Source: CAYJHC01 sp964369465
Lineage (GTDB): Bacteria; Bacillota; Clostridia; Peptostreptococcales; Anaerovoracaceae
DNA: 64,000 nucleotides
NCBI GenBank assembly: GCA_964369465.1
Contig: CAYJEX010000007.1
Coordinates: 3,238 to 67,237, forward strand
Reading direction: 5' to 3'
The translations under genes and the position numbers were made by a program. Positions 44,529-54,160 of the stretch are shown piece by piece. The notes beneath the pieces were generated by a model, which did not search any database, was not told where the DNA came from, and saw nothing but the letters and a program-made list of their open reading frames with translations. Position 1 is the first letter of the stretch. Each line of letters starts with the position of its first letter.

Positions 44529-46487
44529 ATGAGAGATAAAAGGATCTTAGAATTACTTGCCAAAAAATATCCAAATGAATTTGCAGCAGCAGCAGAAATA
44601 ATAAATCTGAATGCTATACTTGCTTTGCCAAAAGGGACGGAATATTTTTTGAGTGATTTACATGGGGAATATGATGCATTTGCTCATATGGTAAAAAGTG
44701 CTTCTGGAGTAATCCGCAATAAAATTGAAGAAGTATTTAGAGATGATTTAACTGAGGAAGAAAGAATTGCCATAGCATCATTAATTTATGAACCAAAAGC
44801 GGAAATAGAAAAACAGAAAAAAATACTTAATGACGATGAACTTAACAAATGGTATTATAAATCTATATATAATATGATAATAATTTGTAGAGCTGTTTCT
44901 ACAAAATATACAAGATCAAAAGCAAGAACGAGGCTACCAGAATATTGGGCATACAGTATGGATGAACTTCTTCATGCAGATGCTGAGACAAACAGATCGA
45001 ACTATTATACAGAAATAATAAAATCAATTCTAGAGACAAATGTTGTTGACATATATATTGAAAAACTAGCGTCTGTAATAAGCAGTTTAGCTGTAGATAA
45101 ATTACACATTATTGGAGATATTTATGACAGAGGAGCTCATCCAGATTATATTATGGATTTTTTGATGAACCATCATGACGTAAATATTCAATGGGGAAAT
45201 CATGATATACTTTGGATGGGAGCAGCAACTGGACATAGAGCTTGTATCGCAAATTTATTAAGAATTAATATTTCATATAACAATATAGATATGGTAGAGG
45301 TAGGCTATGGAATAAATCTTAGACCACTTGCTATTTTTGCACAAGAAACATATAGAGATGACCCATGTAAATACTTTAAAACAAAGGGAATTGATGAAAA
45401 TGTGTATGGAGGACTTGGAGAAGAACTTTCAGCAAAAATGCACAAAGCAATTGCAATTTGTCAATTTAAACTTGAAGGACAAATTATTAAAGAACACCCT
45501 GAATATGAAATGGAAAACAGATTGTTACTTGATAATATAGATTTTAATAAAGGAACGATTATAATTAAGGGAAAAGAATATTTTTTAAGAGATGCAAACT
45601 TCCCAACAATAGATCCAAATGATCCTTATAAACTTACAACTGAAGAAAAAGAATTATTAGATTCACTTGCTGTTTCAATAATTAATAGTGAAAAACTAAA
45701 ATCACATATTGATTTTTTATTTAGTAATGGGGCAATGTATAGTGTCTCTAATGGAAATTTATTATTCCATGGATGCGTACCATTCACAGAAGAGGGACAT
45801 TTAGACTATTTGGAAATTGATTCTGTAAAATATAAAGGAAAAAAACTTTTCGATTATATTGATTCACAAACAAGAAAAGCGTATTTTGAATATGATTCAC
45901 AATTTGAAAGAGAAAAAGCAGCAGATTTCATGTGGTATTTATGGCTAGGGCCTAAATCTCCTTTCTTCGGGAAAGATCAAATGACAACGTTCGAAAGATG
46001 TTTTATAGAAGATAAAACATCTCATAAGGAATACACAGCGCCGTACTACAAATTTATTGATAAAAAAGAAACTTGCCAAATTATATTAAAAGAATTTGGA
46101 CTGCCTACAAATGGAGATAGTGTCCTATTAAATGGACATGTTCCGGTTAAATTAAAAGATGGAGAAAGTCCTATTAGGGCAGATGGACTTAGATTTATAA
46201 TTGATGGTGGAATAGCTAAAGCATACCATAAGACAACAGGTATTGCAGGGTATACATTGATATACAATTCTTTCCATATGGCATTAGTTGAGCATAAGCC
46301 ATATACAGGAAAAAATGAAGAAGGTATATATGAGTTTCATGACCCGATGACAACTGTTGTAAAGACAATGGGGAACCAAATAAAGATAAAAGAGACAGAT
46401 AAAGGGAAAGAATTACAACAAGAAGTTGACGAATTAAAAGAATTGATTGAAGCATTTAAAAGTGGAGAGATATCAGAAGTATATTAG
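44529..46487 (+). CDS. fbp: Fructose-1,6-bisphosphatase class III
   Basis: This is the large Firmicute-type FBPase for gluconeogenesis, unrelated to class I. The metallophosphoesterase motifs are visible: FLSDLHGEYDAF, IIGDIYDRGAHPD, WGNHDILWMGA, and LLNGHVPV near the end. 652 aa matches the usual 640-670. It follows murA by 2 nt. It faces the convergent flavodiiron gene across a bidirectional terminator. Confidence 0.96.
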   Translation: MRDKRILELLAKKYPNEFAAAAEIINLNAILALPKGTEYFLSDLHGEYDAFAHMVKSASGVIRNKIEEVFRDDLTEEERIAIASLIYEPKAEIEKQKKILNDDELNKWYYKSIYNMIIICRAVSTKYTRSKARTRLPEYWAYSMDELLHADAETNRSNYYTEIIKSILETNVVDIYIEKLASVISSLAVDKLHIIGDIYDRGAHPDYIMDFLMNHHDVNIQWGNHDILWMGAATGHRACIANLLRINISYNNIDMVEVGYGINLRPLAIFAQETYRDDPCKYFKTKGIDENVYGGLGEELSAKMHKAIAICQFKLEGQIIKEHPEYEMENRLLLDNIDFNKGTIIIKGKEYFLRDANFPTIDPNDPYKLTTEEKELLDSLAVSIINSEKLKSHIDFLFSNGAMYSVSNGNLLFHGCVPFTEEGHLDYLEIDSVKYKGKKLFDYIDSQTRKAYFEYDSQFEREKAADFMWYLWLGPKSPFFGKDQMTTFERCFIEDKTSHKEYTAPYYKFIDKKETCQIILKEFGLPTNGDSVLLNGHVPVKLKDGESPIRADGLRFIIDGGIAKAYHKTTGIAGYTLIYNSFHMALVEHKPYTGKNEEGIYEFHDPMTTVVKTMGNQIKIKETDKGKELQQEVDELKELIEAFKSGEISEVY

Positions 46488-46516
46488 TGAATCATTTGAA
46501 AATAAAATTATATAAA

Positions 46517-46564
46517 AAAATAACCAATATAAAAAGTTAAAAAGTTTTTGATATTGGTTATTTT
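46517..46564. terminator. Bidirectional terminator between fbp and the flavodiiron gene
   Basis: AAAATAACCAATAT (46517-46530) pairs with ATATTGGTTATTTT (46551-46564) with a 20-nt loop. A-run on one side and T-run on the other fit use from both directions. Confidence 0.7.
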
Positions 46565-46573
46565 AATTATTCT

Positions 46574-47692
46574 TTAAATATTCCAGATGGCTTTTTCTTC
46601 TTCTAAAGTTTCAAAACCTGCATTTTTGAATATTTCATTAATCTGTCCAATTGATTCACCACTCCAACCATAAGAACCAAAAGCTTTGCCAATTCTATTT
46701 TTTGGTTTGAGTCCTTTCATATATGTTAAGAAAGCAGAAACTGAAGGAAGAACATTGTTGTTTAATGTTGGAGAACCTACAAAAATATATTTTGCATCAA
46801 TTAGTTTTCCCATTGCATGCGAATAATGGTTTTCACTCAGTGAGATACTACTTACATCAAAGCCTTTCTCTTTCCACTCTTTCTCAATTTTTTCCGCCAA
46901 TTTTTTTGTAGTTCCCCACATAGTATCATAAACAATAACGACTTGCTTTTCATCCACTTCGTAGTTGCTCCATTTTATATATGATTCAAGAACTGTAGGG
47001 AGTGTTTTATGTAAAACGACTCCGTGTGAAGGGCAAGCAATTTCAAAAGAATAGTCACTTAGGTTTTTAATTAAAGAAGTAACAGAAGCTCCAAAAGGAA
47101 GAACAATATTTGCATAGTAGTTAGCAACTCGATCAAATAAGAACTTTTCATCCAAGGATTCATCCCATATATCATCTACTGCAAGATGTTGGCCAAAAGC
47201 ATCATTTGAAAATAGTATTTTTTCTTCTTTTAGATAAGTAAGCATGCTATCTGGCCAATGCACCATTGGAGCAGGAATAAAATATAAGTTGTTTTTACCA
47301 AGAGATATGTTATCATCTTTTTTTACAGTAATGAAATTTTTCATATCTAATTCTGGATAATAGGCACTAAGTCCAACTTTGCATTTTGCTGTTCCATATA
47401 TTTTTGCATTTGGGTATTCTTTTTGTAAATATGGTAAAGCACCACTATGATCTGGCTCAACGTGATTGCAGACAAAATTTGCAATTTCTTTATCTCCAAT
47501 TATTTCCTTTATATTCTTTATCAGTGTTTCGGAAAAGGGTTCTTTAACAAAGTCAATAAGTGTGATTTCATCATCCACAATTAGATAGGAATTATATGTA
47601 GTGCCATGTGGAACTTCATATCCATGAAATATTTTGATGTTTTCATCAACAGCACCTACAGAATAAATATTTTCTTTAATTTTTTTAATCAT
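46574..47692 (-). CDS. fprA: FprA-family flavodiiron protein (A-type flavoprotein)
   Basis: Flavodiiron proteins reduce oxygen or nitric oxide and protect anaerobes. The metallo-beta-lactamase-like half has the diiron ligands NHVEPDHSG, then PMVHWPDS, and the second half is a flavodoxin domain starting at VVIVYDTMWGTTKKLAEKI. 372 aa, about 20-25 shorter than common relatives: the last helix is missing and the protein ends at LEEEKAIWNI just before the terminator. RBS AGGAGGAACATA precedes the start. Confidence 0.92.
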   Translation of the reverse strand: MIKKIKENIYSVGAVDENIKIFHGYEVPHGTTYNSYLIVDDEITLIDFVKEPFSETLIKNIKEIIGDKEIANFVCNHVEPDHSGALPYLQKEYPNAKIYGTAKCKVGLSAYYPELDMKNFITVKKDDNISLGKNNLYFIPAPMVHWPDSMLTYLKEEKILFSNDAFGQHLAVDDIWDESLDEKFLFDRVANYYANIVLPFGASVTSLIKNLSDYSFEIACPSHGVVLHKTLPTVLESYIKWSNYEVDEKQVVIVYDTMWGTTKKLAEKIEKEWKEKGFDVSSISLSENHYSHAMGKLIDAKYIFVGSPTLNNNVLPSVSAFLTYMKGLKPKNRIGKAFGSYGWSGESIGQINEIFKNAGFETLEEEKAIWNI

Positions 47693-47834
47693 TATGTTCC
47701 TCCTGATTTTTATATGTTGTTATTCTTAAATATTTTTGATTATATATTATTATATTTATATAAGCGGAAAAATTTTACGTTATATACTACGGGTATTTTT
47801 TATAATTTGTAACATAGTGTTGTTTTCAAGTTAG

Positions 47835-48866
47835 TTAATACATATTAGTGAATATTTGTATTATGATTGAGGATACAGCAATTGAAACCCAACAAATTAA
47901 TCCTAGTACAATTGGTTTTATGCCATTTGAAAACATTTTCTTTACATCAGTATTAACACCTATAGAAAACATTGCCATCGTAATCATAAATTTACCTAAT
48001 GTTACAAGTCCTTCGGAAATTTCCGTAGGAAATGAAAAAATAGTATTTAATAAAGAAGAGAGCAAAAAGAATACTATAAACCAAGGAAATATTTTTCTGA
48101 GTTTAAAATTGTTCATATTATTTTTGTCTTTTACCTCATCAGATTCAGCTAATTCGTTATATTTTTTTCTTGAAATATATACGGCAAGAAAAAATGTTAT
48201 AGGTATTATAGCAAGAGTTCTTGTTAATTTTACAATTGTAGCGAGTTCTAAAGCCGTATTACTACCTGTTATTTCGCTCCATGTAGTTGCAGCAGCGACA
48301 ACAGAAGATGTATCATTTACAGCAGTGCCTGCCCATAAGCCAAAACCAGTATCCGATAAACCAATTGCAACTCCTATAGTAGGAAAAACTAGAGCAGCAA
48401 TAACGTTGAAAAGAAAAATAGTTGAAATTGAACTTGCAATTTCATCGTCTTTTGCTTGCAAGACCGGAGCTGTAGCAGCAATCGCTGAGCCCCCGCAAAT
48501 TGAGGATCCAACTGTAATGAGAATTGCTGTATTAGAAGGTAGTCGCATTGCTTTACTCGCAATAAATCCAACTATAAGCGCAATAAAAATGGTTCCCAAT
48601 ATTAAAGCTAAAGAGTTTTTCCCAACTTGCATAACTGCAATAAAGTTCATATTAAATCCTAGTAACACAATTGAATATTGCAATATTTTTTTTGATGTAA
48701 ATTTTATACCAGGCATCAGCTTTTCTGATTTTACAATAAAAGATAATAATATTCCTAGGATTATGGCAAAAATAGGGGCGCCAATGACAGGGAAAATCCC
48801 ACCTAGAATCCAAGGAGGGATTGTAAATATTATGCAAAACATTATGCCTAGGATGATTTTTTTCAT
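47835..48866 (-). CDS. YeiH-family putative sulfate exporter
   Basis: An integral membrane protein with about ten hydrophobic segments and the family motifs GSSICGGSAIAA and WAGTAVNDTSSVVAA (PF03601). YeiH homologues have been proposed as sulfate or sulfonate-derived anion exporters; the substrate is inferred from family only. 343 aa. The start ATG at 48866 has GAGGTCACA upstream. A long plus-strand reading over the same DNA is a shadow. Confidence 0.88.
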   Translation of the reverse strand: MKKIILGIMFCIIFTIPPWILGGIFPVIGAPIFAIILGILLSFIVKSEKLMPGIKFTSKKILQYSIVLLGFNMNFIAVMQVGKNSLALILGTIFIALIVGFIASKAMRLPSNTAILITVGSSICGGSAIAATAPVLQAKDDEIASSISTIFLFNVIAALVFPTIGVAIGLSDTGFGLWAGTAVNDTSSVVAAATTWSEITGSNTALELATIVKLTRTLAIIPITFFLAVYISRKKYNELAESDEVKDKNNMNNFKLRKIFPWFIVFFLLSSLLNTIFSFPTEISEGLVTLGKFMITMAMFSIGVNTDVKKMFSNGIKPIVLGLICWVSIAVSSIIIQIFTNMY

Positions 48867-48976
48867 TGTGACCTCATGTTAATTATTCTTATGAATTGGA
48901 AATTTTGGATTGAAGGATTTCATTTACCACTATTATTATACCCCAAAGAATTCCATTTTAAAAGTTAGAAATATTT

Positions 48977-48985
48977 TGATATAAT
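48977..48985 (+). promoter_or_regulatory. Extended -10 promoter candidate for the ABC-F gene
   Basis: TGATATAAT is a perfect extended -10 element in the 240-bp gap before the ABC-F gene. No good -35 is seen. It would give a leader of about 115 nt, in which I found no clear hairpin-terminator pair. Confidence 0.4.
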
Positions 48986-49108
48986 ATTATTGTTAAAACT
49001 TTTTGCATATATTTTCATATTTATCAAAAAAAATTTTACAAAGATACTAGTTAATAATAATCTAATATAGTTTTTAAAATGTAATAAAAAATTGCTTGAA
49101 GGAAAAAA

Positions 49109-51064
49109 ATGATATTAAAATGTAATAAAATTGAAAAATCTTTTGGAGAAAAAAGTATAATAAATCCCGGTTCTTTTCATGTTGAAGAAAATGAAAAAGT
49201 CGCATTAATAGGGCTAAATGGTGCAGGAAAAAGTACTATATTGAAAATGATTGTAGGTGAAATTCCGTTAGATGGTGGAAATATTATATTTGCAAAAGAT
49301 AAAACAGTTGGATATTTGGAACAACACCAGATGATAGATTCAGAAAAGACAATTTTTGAGGAAATTTCAGTTGCCAAAGCAGATATAATTAATATGGAAC
49401 AAGAACTTCGAAATCAAGAAAGGAAAATAAGCACCTTGATGGGAAGTGATTTAGAAAAAGAGCTTGCAATATACCAAGATAATATTACAAAGTTCGAGGC
49501 GCAAAATGGATATGCTTATAAGAGCGAAATAATTGGCGTTTTAAAGGGCTTAGGATTTAATGAGGATGAATTTGATGGCGAAATAAAAAAACTGTCTGGA
49601 GGGCAAAAAACAAGGATATCATTAGGAAAATTGTTATTGAGTACCCCTGATATTTTACTTCTAGATGAGCCAACAAATCATTTAGACATGAGCTCCATAA
49701 GTTGGCTAGAAAATTATCTTTTGAATTATAAAGGAGCAGTTTTAATTGTATCTCATGACAGATATTTTTTGAATAAAGTAGTCAAAAAAGTAGTTGAGAT
49801 TGAAGATGGAAATATTTCAATGTATATAGGTAATTACACTCAATTTGCCGAAAAAAAAGAAGTACTTAGAAATATGAAACTGAAAGAATATATAAAACAG
49901 CAAAATCAAATAAAACATCAAAAAGAAGTTATCGACAAATTAAAATCTTTTAATAGAGAAAAATCGATAAAGAGGGCAGAAAGTAGAGAAAAATTATTAT
50001 CAAAAATTGATGTGATTGATAAACCTATAGAAGAAAGAAAAAAAATTCACTTTAGACTGGAACCAAATATATTGAGTGGAAATGATGTCTTATTTGTGAA
50101 AAACGTTGAAAAAAAATTCGAAAAAAAATTGCTATTTGATGAAATAAATTTAGATATAAAAAGAGGCGAAAGAGTAGCAATTATCGGTGAAAATGGGACT
50201 GGCAAATCGACTTTTCTAAAAATCATAAATTCTATGATTCTTCCATCAAAAGGTGAAGTTAATCTTGGAATGAATGTGAATATAGGATATTATGATCAGG
50301 AATATGCCGTACTTAACCCACAAAACACTATATTTGAAGAAATAAATAATGAATATCCAACTCTTACTGGAACAAAAGTTAGAAATACTTTAGCAGCTTT
50401 TCTTTTTACAGGCGACGATGTATATAAACAAATTAAAAATCTGAGTGGAGGAGAAAAAGGCAGAGTATCTCTAGCAAAGTTAATGTTATCAGAAAGCAAT
50501 TTTCTTGTATTAGATGAGCCAACAAATCATTTAGATATATCATCAAAAGAAATACTTGAAAATGCATTGAATGATTATACAGGAACAATCCTTTATGTTT
50601 CACATGATAGATATTTTATTAATCAAACTGCAACTAGGATATTAGAATTAAAAGATAATGATTTCGTTGATTATTCAGGAAACTATGATTATTACATAGA
50701 AAAAAGAGATGAAATAAATATTCGAAATCATAAAAAAGAGGATTCAGCTGTAAATATAGCAACTAAAAATAGGGATGATATAACAGGTGACAATACTTCT
50801 AGTGTAACAATAGAATTATCTGCAAAAGATAGTTGGAAAGCTAATAAGGAATTAGAAGCTGCCAGGAGAAAAAAACAAAATGAGATAAAAAAAATAGAAG
50901 ATGAAATAGAAAAGTTGGAACTAGAAGATGTTAGCCTAGATGAAACATTAACAATGGAAGAAGTTTATACAGATTTAGATAGATGTAAAGATATTTCAAA
51001 TAAAAAAAATATAATAAAACAAAACCTCGAGCTCCTATATGAAAAATGGGAACAGTTGCATTAG
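49109..51064 (+). CDS. ABC-F family ATPase
   Basis: A soluble protein with two ATPase domains and no membrane segments. Domain 1 has GLNGAGKST (about residues 34-42), LSGGQKTRISL and LLLDEPTNHLD; a charged linker (PtIM region) follows at about 240-320; domain 2 has GENGTGKST, LSGGEKGRVSL and LVLDEPTNHLD. The last 80 residues are a coiled coil (SAKDSWKANKELEAARRKKQ). ABC-F proteins act on ribosomes as translation factors or antibiotic-protection factors; this layout resembles the YdiF/Uup group and does not prove resistance. 651 aa. RBS GAAGGAAAAAA. Confidence 0.93.
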   Translation: MILKCNKIEKSFGEKSIINPGSFHVEENEKVALIGLNGAGKSTILKMIVGEIPLDGGNIIFAKDKTVGYLEQHQMIDSEKTIFEEISVAKADIINMEQELRNQERKISTLMGSDLEKELAIYQDNITKFEAQNGYAYKSEIIGVLKGLGFNEDEFDGEIKKLSGGQKTRISLGKLLLSTPDILLLDEPTNHLDMSSISWLENYLLNYKGAVLIVSHDRYFLNKVVKKVVEIEDGNISMYIGNYTQFAEKKEVLRNMKLKEYIKQQNQIKHQKEVIDKLKSFNREKSIKRAESREKLLSKIDVIDKPIEERKKIHFRLEPNILSGNDVLFVKNVEKKFEKKLLFDEINLDIKRGERVAIIGENGTGKSTFLKIINSMILPSKGEVNLGMNVNIGYYDQEYAVLNPQNTIFEEINNEYPTLTGTKVRNTLAAFLFTGDDVYKQIKNLSGGEKGRVSLAKLMLSESNFLVLDEPTNHLDISSKEILENALNDYTGTILYVSHDRYFINQTATRILELKDNDFVDYSGNYDYYIEKRDEINIRNHKKEDSAVNIATKNRDDITGDNTSSVTIELSAKDSWKANKELEAARRKKQNEIKKIEDEIEKLELEDVSLDETLTMEEVYTDLDRCKDISNKKNIIKQNLELLYEKWEQLH

Positions 51065-51191
51065 TGAAACAGCATGTGCTATGATTTTTGTTAAAATAAA
51101 ATTGCGAACAACATGTGTTTTTGTTTTTATATATATAATAATATATGAAAATTGGATAATTTAATTTTAATGTTGAAGTATCAAAAGCATT

Positions 51192-51380
51192 TTATACTTC
51201 TGATACTTCAAATCCTAAATCGTCTAATATTTCTTTTGATTCAGCTTCTTTTGTAGGGTCTACTGTGACGGTTTTCAAAGATAAATCAATGGTGCAATCA
51301 ATATTTGATTCTTGAAATGCATTAGAAATTCTCTTCACACAATTCTCACAGTGCATATCGGGTATGTATAATTTTGTCAT
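51192..51380 (-). CDS. copZ: Heavy-metal-associated (HMA) domain protein, CopZ-like copper chaperone
   Basis: A 62-aa single HMA domain with the metal-binding motif MHCENC at residues 9-14 (MTKLYIPDMHCENCVKRI). It follows csoR by 21 nt in the copper operon, so it most likely hands Cu(I) to CopA. I chose ATG 51380 because AAAGGAAAG is just upstream; a 7-codon longer reading would include that RBS. Confidence 0.9.
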   Translation of the reverse strand: MTKLYIPDMHCENCVKRISNAFQESNIDCTIDLSLKTVTVDPTKEAESKEILDDLGFEVSEV

Positions 51381-51401
51381 TTTTCTTTCCTTTCTTTTCA
51401 A

Positions 51402-51686
51402 TTATCTCATTAGTTTTTTTACTGTTCTTGTTAACTCTTCAATTATTTCATCATCACCATTTTTTATTTTGTTTACAACACAGGTGTTAATATGATTTGA
51501 TAAGAGTTCTTGGTTAAATGCATTGAGTGCAGATTTTATTGCAGACACTTGGGTTATAATATCTGTGCAATATGCTTCCTCATTTACCAGTCGTTGAACT
51601 CCACGAACTTGTCCTTCTATTCTTTTTAGTCTATTAGTAAGCGATAATATTTCAGCTTCTTCTCTATGCTTTGATTTTTGTGTCAT
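51402..51686 (-). CDS. csoR: Copper-sensing repressor CsoR
   Basis: A DUF156 helical repressor (NRLKRIEGQVRGVQRLV). The Cu(I) ligands of CsoR are all present: Cys40 (EEAYCTDI), His65 and Cys69 (NHINTC), with the preceding Tyr39. This set distinguishes CsoR from RcnR and FrmR. 94 aa. It overlaps copA by 4 nt and likely represses the operon through the palindrome at 54004-54022. Confidence 0.93.
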   Translation of the reverse strand: MTQKSKHREEAEILSLTNRLKRIEGQVRGVQRLVNEEAYCTDIITQVSAIKSALNAFNQELLSNHINTCVVNKIKNGDDEIIEELTRTVKKLMR

Positions 51687-53923
51687 AGTTTTATTCCTTT
51701 CAATCTAAGTGCATTGGATACAACGCATAATGAACTAAGGCTCATAGCAATTCCTGCTATCATTGGCGAAAGTAAAATTCCAAATGGGATATATAGTATT
51801 CCCGCAGCAAGGGGTATGCAAAGACTATTATAACAGAAAGCCCAAAATAAGTTTTGCTTAATATTTTTTATTGTTTTTTTGCTTAACCTTATTGATTTGA
51901 CGACATCTAATAAGTCATCTTTTAACAAAATAATTTGTGCTGAGTCTATTGCAATATGACTTCCGCTTCCAATAGCACATCCGATATCAGATTGTGCCAA
52001 GGCAGGTGCATCATTTATTCCATCACCTACCATCATTACAGTATGGCCCAGATCCTGGTACCTTTTAATTACGTTTGCTTTTTCAGTAGGCAAGACTTGG
52101 GATATAATCTCATCAATATTTACTTCTTTTCCTATTTTAGATGCTGTTTTATTATTATCTCCCGTTAGCATTACGGTTTTTATTCCAATTGTCTTGAGCA
52201 TTTTAATTGCATCTATTGCAGAGGGCTTTATTTTGTCTGTAATTGCTAAATATCCATAAAATACATTATTCTTTGAAACGAAAACTACTGTTTTGCCTTC
52301 ATCGCTAAGTTTTTCATACTGGATGTTTGAAAGATCAATACTATTGTTTTTCATGAGTGTTTCATTTCCAATTATATATGTATCACTATTATTTGTTTTG
52401 GCAATTATACCAAATCCATTTATATTTTCAAAAGAAGCTATATCATTTTGTAAGTCCAAGTTGTATTTTGACTCTTCTTTGCAAATTGCTTTTGCTAGTG
52501 GATGATTTGACAATTCTTCTATAGGTATTATTTCACTGAGAAATTGTTCGTTTGAAACATCATTAGAAAAAATATCTGTTACTTGTGGCGAACCTTCTGT
52601 AATTGTTCCTGTTTTATCAAATATTGCAACAGAAACTTTGTGTGTATTTTCTAAAGCTTCTCCACTTCTTATTAATATTCCATTTGATGCAGCTATACCA
52701 GTTCCTACAACAATAGAGGTTGGAGTTGCAAGACCCATTGAACAAGGACAAGCAATTACTAGAATTGTAGTAAATATTTTAATTGCAAATGAAAAATCAT
52801 ATCCTAGAACAAGCCATATAGTTGATGCGACTATAGCAATTAGAATTGCAACAGGAATGAAGATTCCAGCTACTTTATCTGCAATTTTAGAAATCGGAGC
52901 TTTTTTTCCTTGAGCGTTTTGCACAAAATCAATTATCTTTGAAAGAGTAGTATCTTGTCCAATATGTGTTATTTGGACATATAAAGCGCCTGTTGTTACG
53001 ATACTACCACCAATAACAGAGGATGATATTTCTTTAATTATTGGAAAACTTTCACCCGTGAGCATTGATTCATCTATACTACCATCGCCTTTTGACACTA
53101 TACCATCTAAGGGTATACTTTCACCTGCTTTAACTAGAACAATATCTCCAATTTTTAAGTGAGATGTTGGAATTTCCCATGTTCCATTTTCATCCACTAA
53201 TAAAGCAGACGGAGGGGTTAAATTAATTAAGCTAGCAATAGCATCTTTTGTTTTTTCTACATTCTTTTTTTCCAAAAATTTACCAACTGAAACAAGAGTA
53301 AGAATTATTGCCGCCGATTCGTAATACAAGTTGTGGACTGCGTGAGGATTTATGTTTATCAGAAGAGTCATAACAAAACTGTAAATAAAGGAGGCAGTAG
53401 CACTAATTGCAACTAAAGTATCCATATTTGGAGTTTTGTGGAAAAGAGAATTAAACCCGCTAATAAAAAATTTTCTTTCAAAAAAGATAATAAACAATGT
53501 TAGTGTTAGTTGTATTATTGCGAAATTATATGGATTTGAGTGTATTGATATAATATTAGGAATGGGCAGATTATTAAAAAGCATTTGTCCCATTGAAATA
53601 TATAGCAATAATATAGAAAATATTATTGCAAAAATCAAATTTAGTCTTTCATATTTTATATCATCATTTTCTTTTGATATGGTTTCAGAATCTATTGTTT
53701 CAACATTATTTTTTGCAAGAATTGCACCAAAACCCGATTTTTGTATTTTGTTAATTATCATTTCCTCAGTAACTAAGGAGTCGTCGTATGATATGACAAG
53801 ACGATTCATTGGTAGATTAACTTGGCTTTCTATTACACCATTTAACTTTGATGTTACTCTTTCGATTGCGCTTGAGCATGCAGCACAGTGCATTCCTGTA
53901 ATATTGTATATTTCAGTTTTCAT
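51683..53923 (-). CDS. copA: Copper-exporting P-type ATPase
   Basis: CopA pumps Cu(I) out of the cell. One N-terminal HMA domain (GMHCAACSSAI, Cys13 and Cys16), then the membrane region with CPC at 392-394 (ACPCSMGLATP), the TGE actuator loop at 289-291, and the phosphorylation motif DKTGT at 436-440, followed by GDGINDAPALAQSD. 746 aa, a normal size for one-HMA copper ATPases. It is the first gene of copA-csoR-copZ. Start ATG at 53923 has AGGAGAATATAT upstream. Confidence 0.96.
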   Translation of the reverse strand: MKTEIYNITGMHCAACSSAIERVTSKLNGVIESQVNLPMNRLVISYDDSLVTEEMIINKIQKSGFGAILAKNNVETIDSETISKENDDIKYERLNLIFAIIFSILLLYISMGQMLFNNLPIPNIISIHSNPYNFAIIQLTLTLFIIFFERKFFISGFNSLFHKTPNMDTLVAISATASFIYSFVMTLLININPHAVHNLYYESAAIILTLVSVGKFLEKKNVEKTKDAIASLINLTPPSALLVDENGTWEIPTSHLKIGDIVLVKAGESIPLDGIVSKGDGSIDESMLTGESFPIIKEISSSVIGGSIVTTGALYVQITHIGQDTTLSKIIDFVQNAQGKKAPISKIADKVAGIFIPVAILIAIVASTIWLVLGYDFSFAIKIFTTILVIACPCSMGLATPTSIVVGTGIAASNGILIRSGEALENTHKVSVAIFDKTGTITEGSPQVTDIFSNDVSNEQFLSEIIPIEELSNHPLAKAICKEESKYNLDLQNDIASFENINGFGIIAKTNNSDTYIIGNETLMKNNSIDLSNIQYEKLSDEGKTVVFVSKNNVFYGYLAITDKIKPSAIDAIKMLKTIGIKTVMLTGDNNKTASKIGKEVNIDEIISQVLPTEKANVIKRYQDLGHTVMMVGDGINDAPALAQSDIGCAIGSGSHIAIDSAQIILLKDDLLDVVKSIRLSKKTIKNIKQNLFWAFCYNSLCIPLAAGILYIPFGILLSPMIAGIAMSLSSLCVVSNALRLKGIKL

Positions 53924-53998
53924 TTTATATATTCTCCTATTGTGATTGTGGTGGATGTGTGTATTTTACTTCTGTTCATAAAAGGATTTATCTATATT

Positions 53999-54028
53999 AT
54001 TCTAATACCCTACCAGGGTATTTGTCAA
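53999..54028 (-). promoter_or_regulatory. Copper operon promoter with CsoR operator between -35 and -10
   Basis: On the reverse strand, TTGACA (complement of 54023-54028) and TAGAAT (complement of 53999-54004) are 18 bp apart. The palindrome AATACCCT-ACC-AGGGTATT (54004-54022) fills the spacer; it is close to the TACCC/GGGTA operator known for Bacillus CsoR upstream of copZA. Bound CsoR would block RNA polymerase directly. Confidence 0.85.
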
Positions 54029-54160
54029 ACTATCACATATTGAATTTGGATAATTTTTTAATTGGCTTGATTTTTTTATTTATACTGATAATATATAAGT
54101 ATATGGAAGGATATAGAAGATATTTCATTTTATCGTAATTTGAATAAAGGAGAATTAGAA

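Noticed and set aside
47848..48882. 344-codon plus-strand open frame
   Set aside because: It is the antisense shadow of the YeiH-family gene, which has the family motifs, a proper RBS and membrane segments; the plus-strand product has none.
51175..51209. Hairpin GAAGTATCA/TGATACTTC at the end of copZ as a terminator
   Set aside because: It overlaps the stop codon, has a long loop and no T-run on the transcribed strand; the repeat partly reflects two Ser-Glu-Val-like codon sets.
53436..53945. 169-codon plus-strand open frame across the copA start
   Set aside because: Antisense shadow of copA, with no RBS or recognisable domain.
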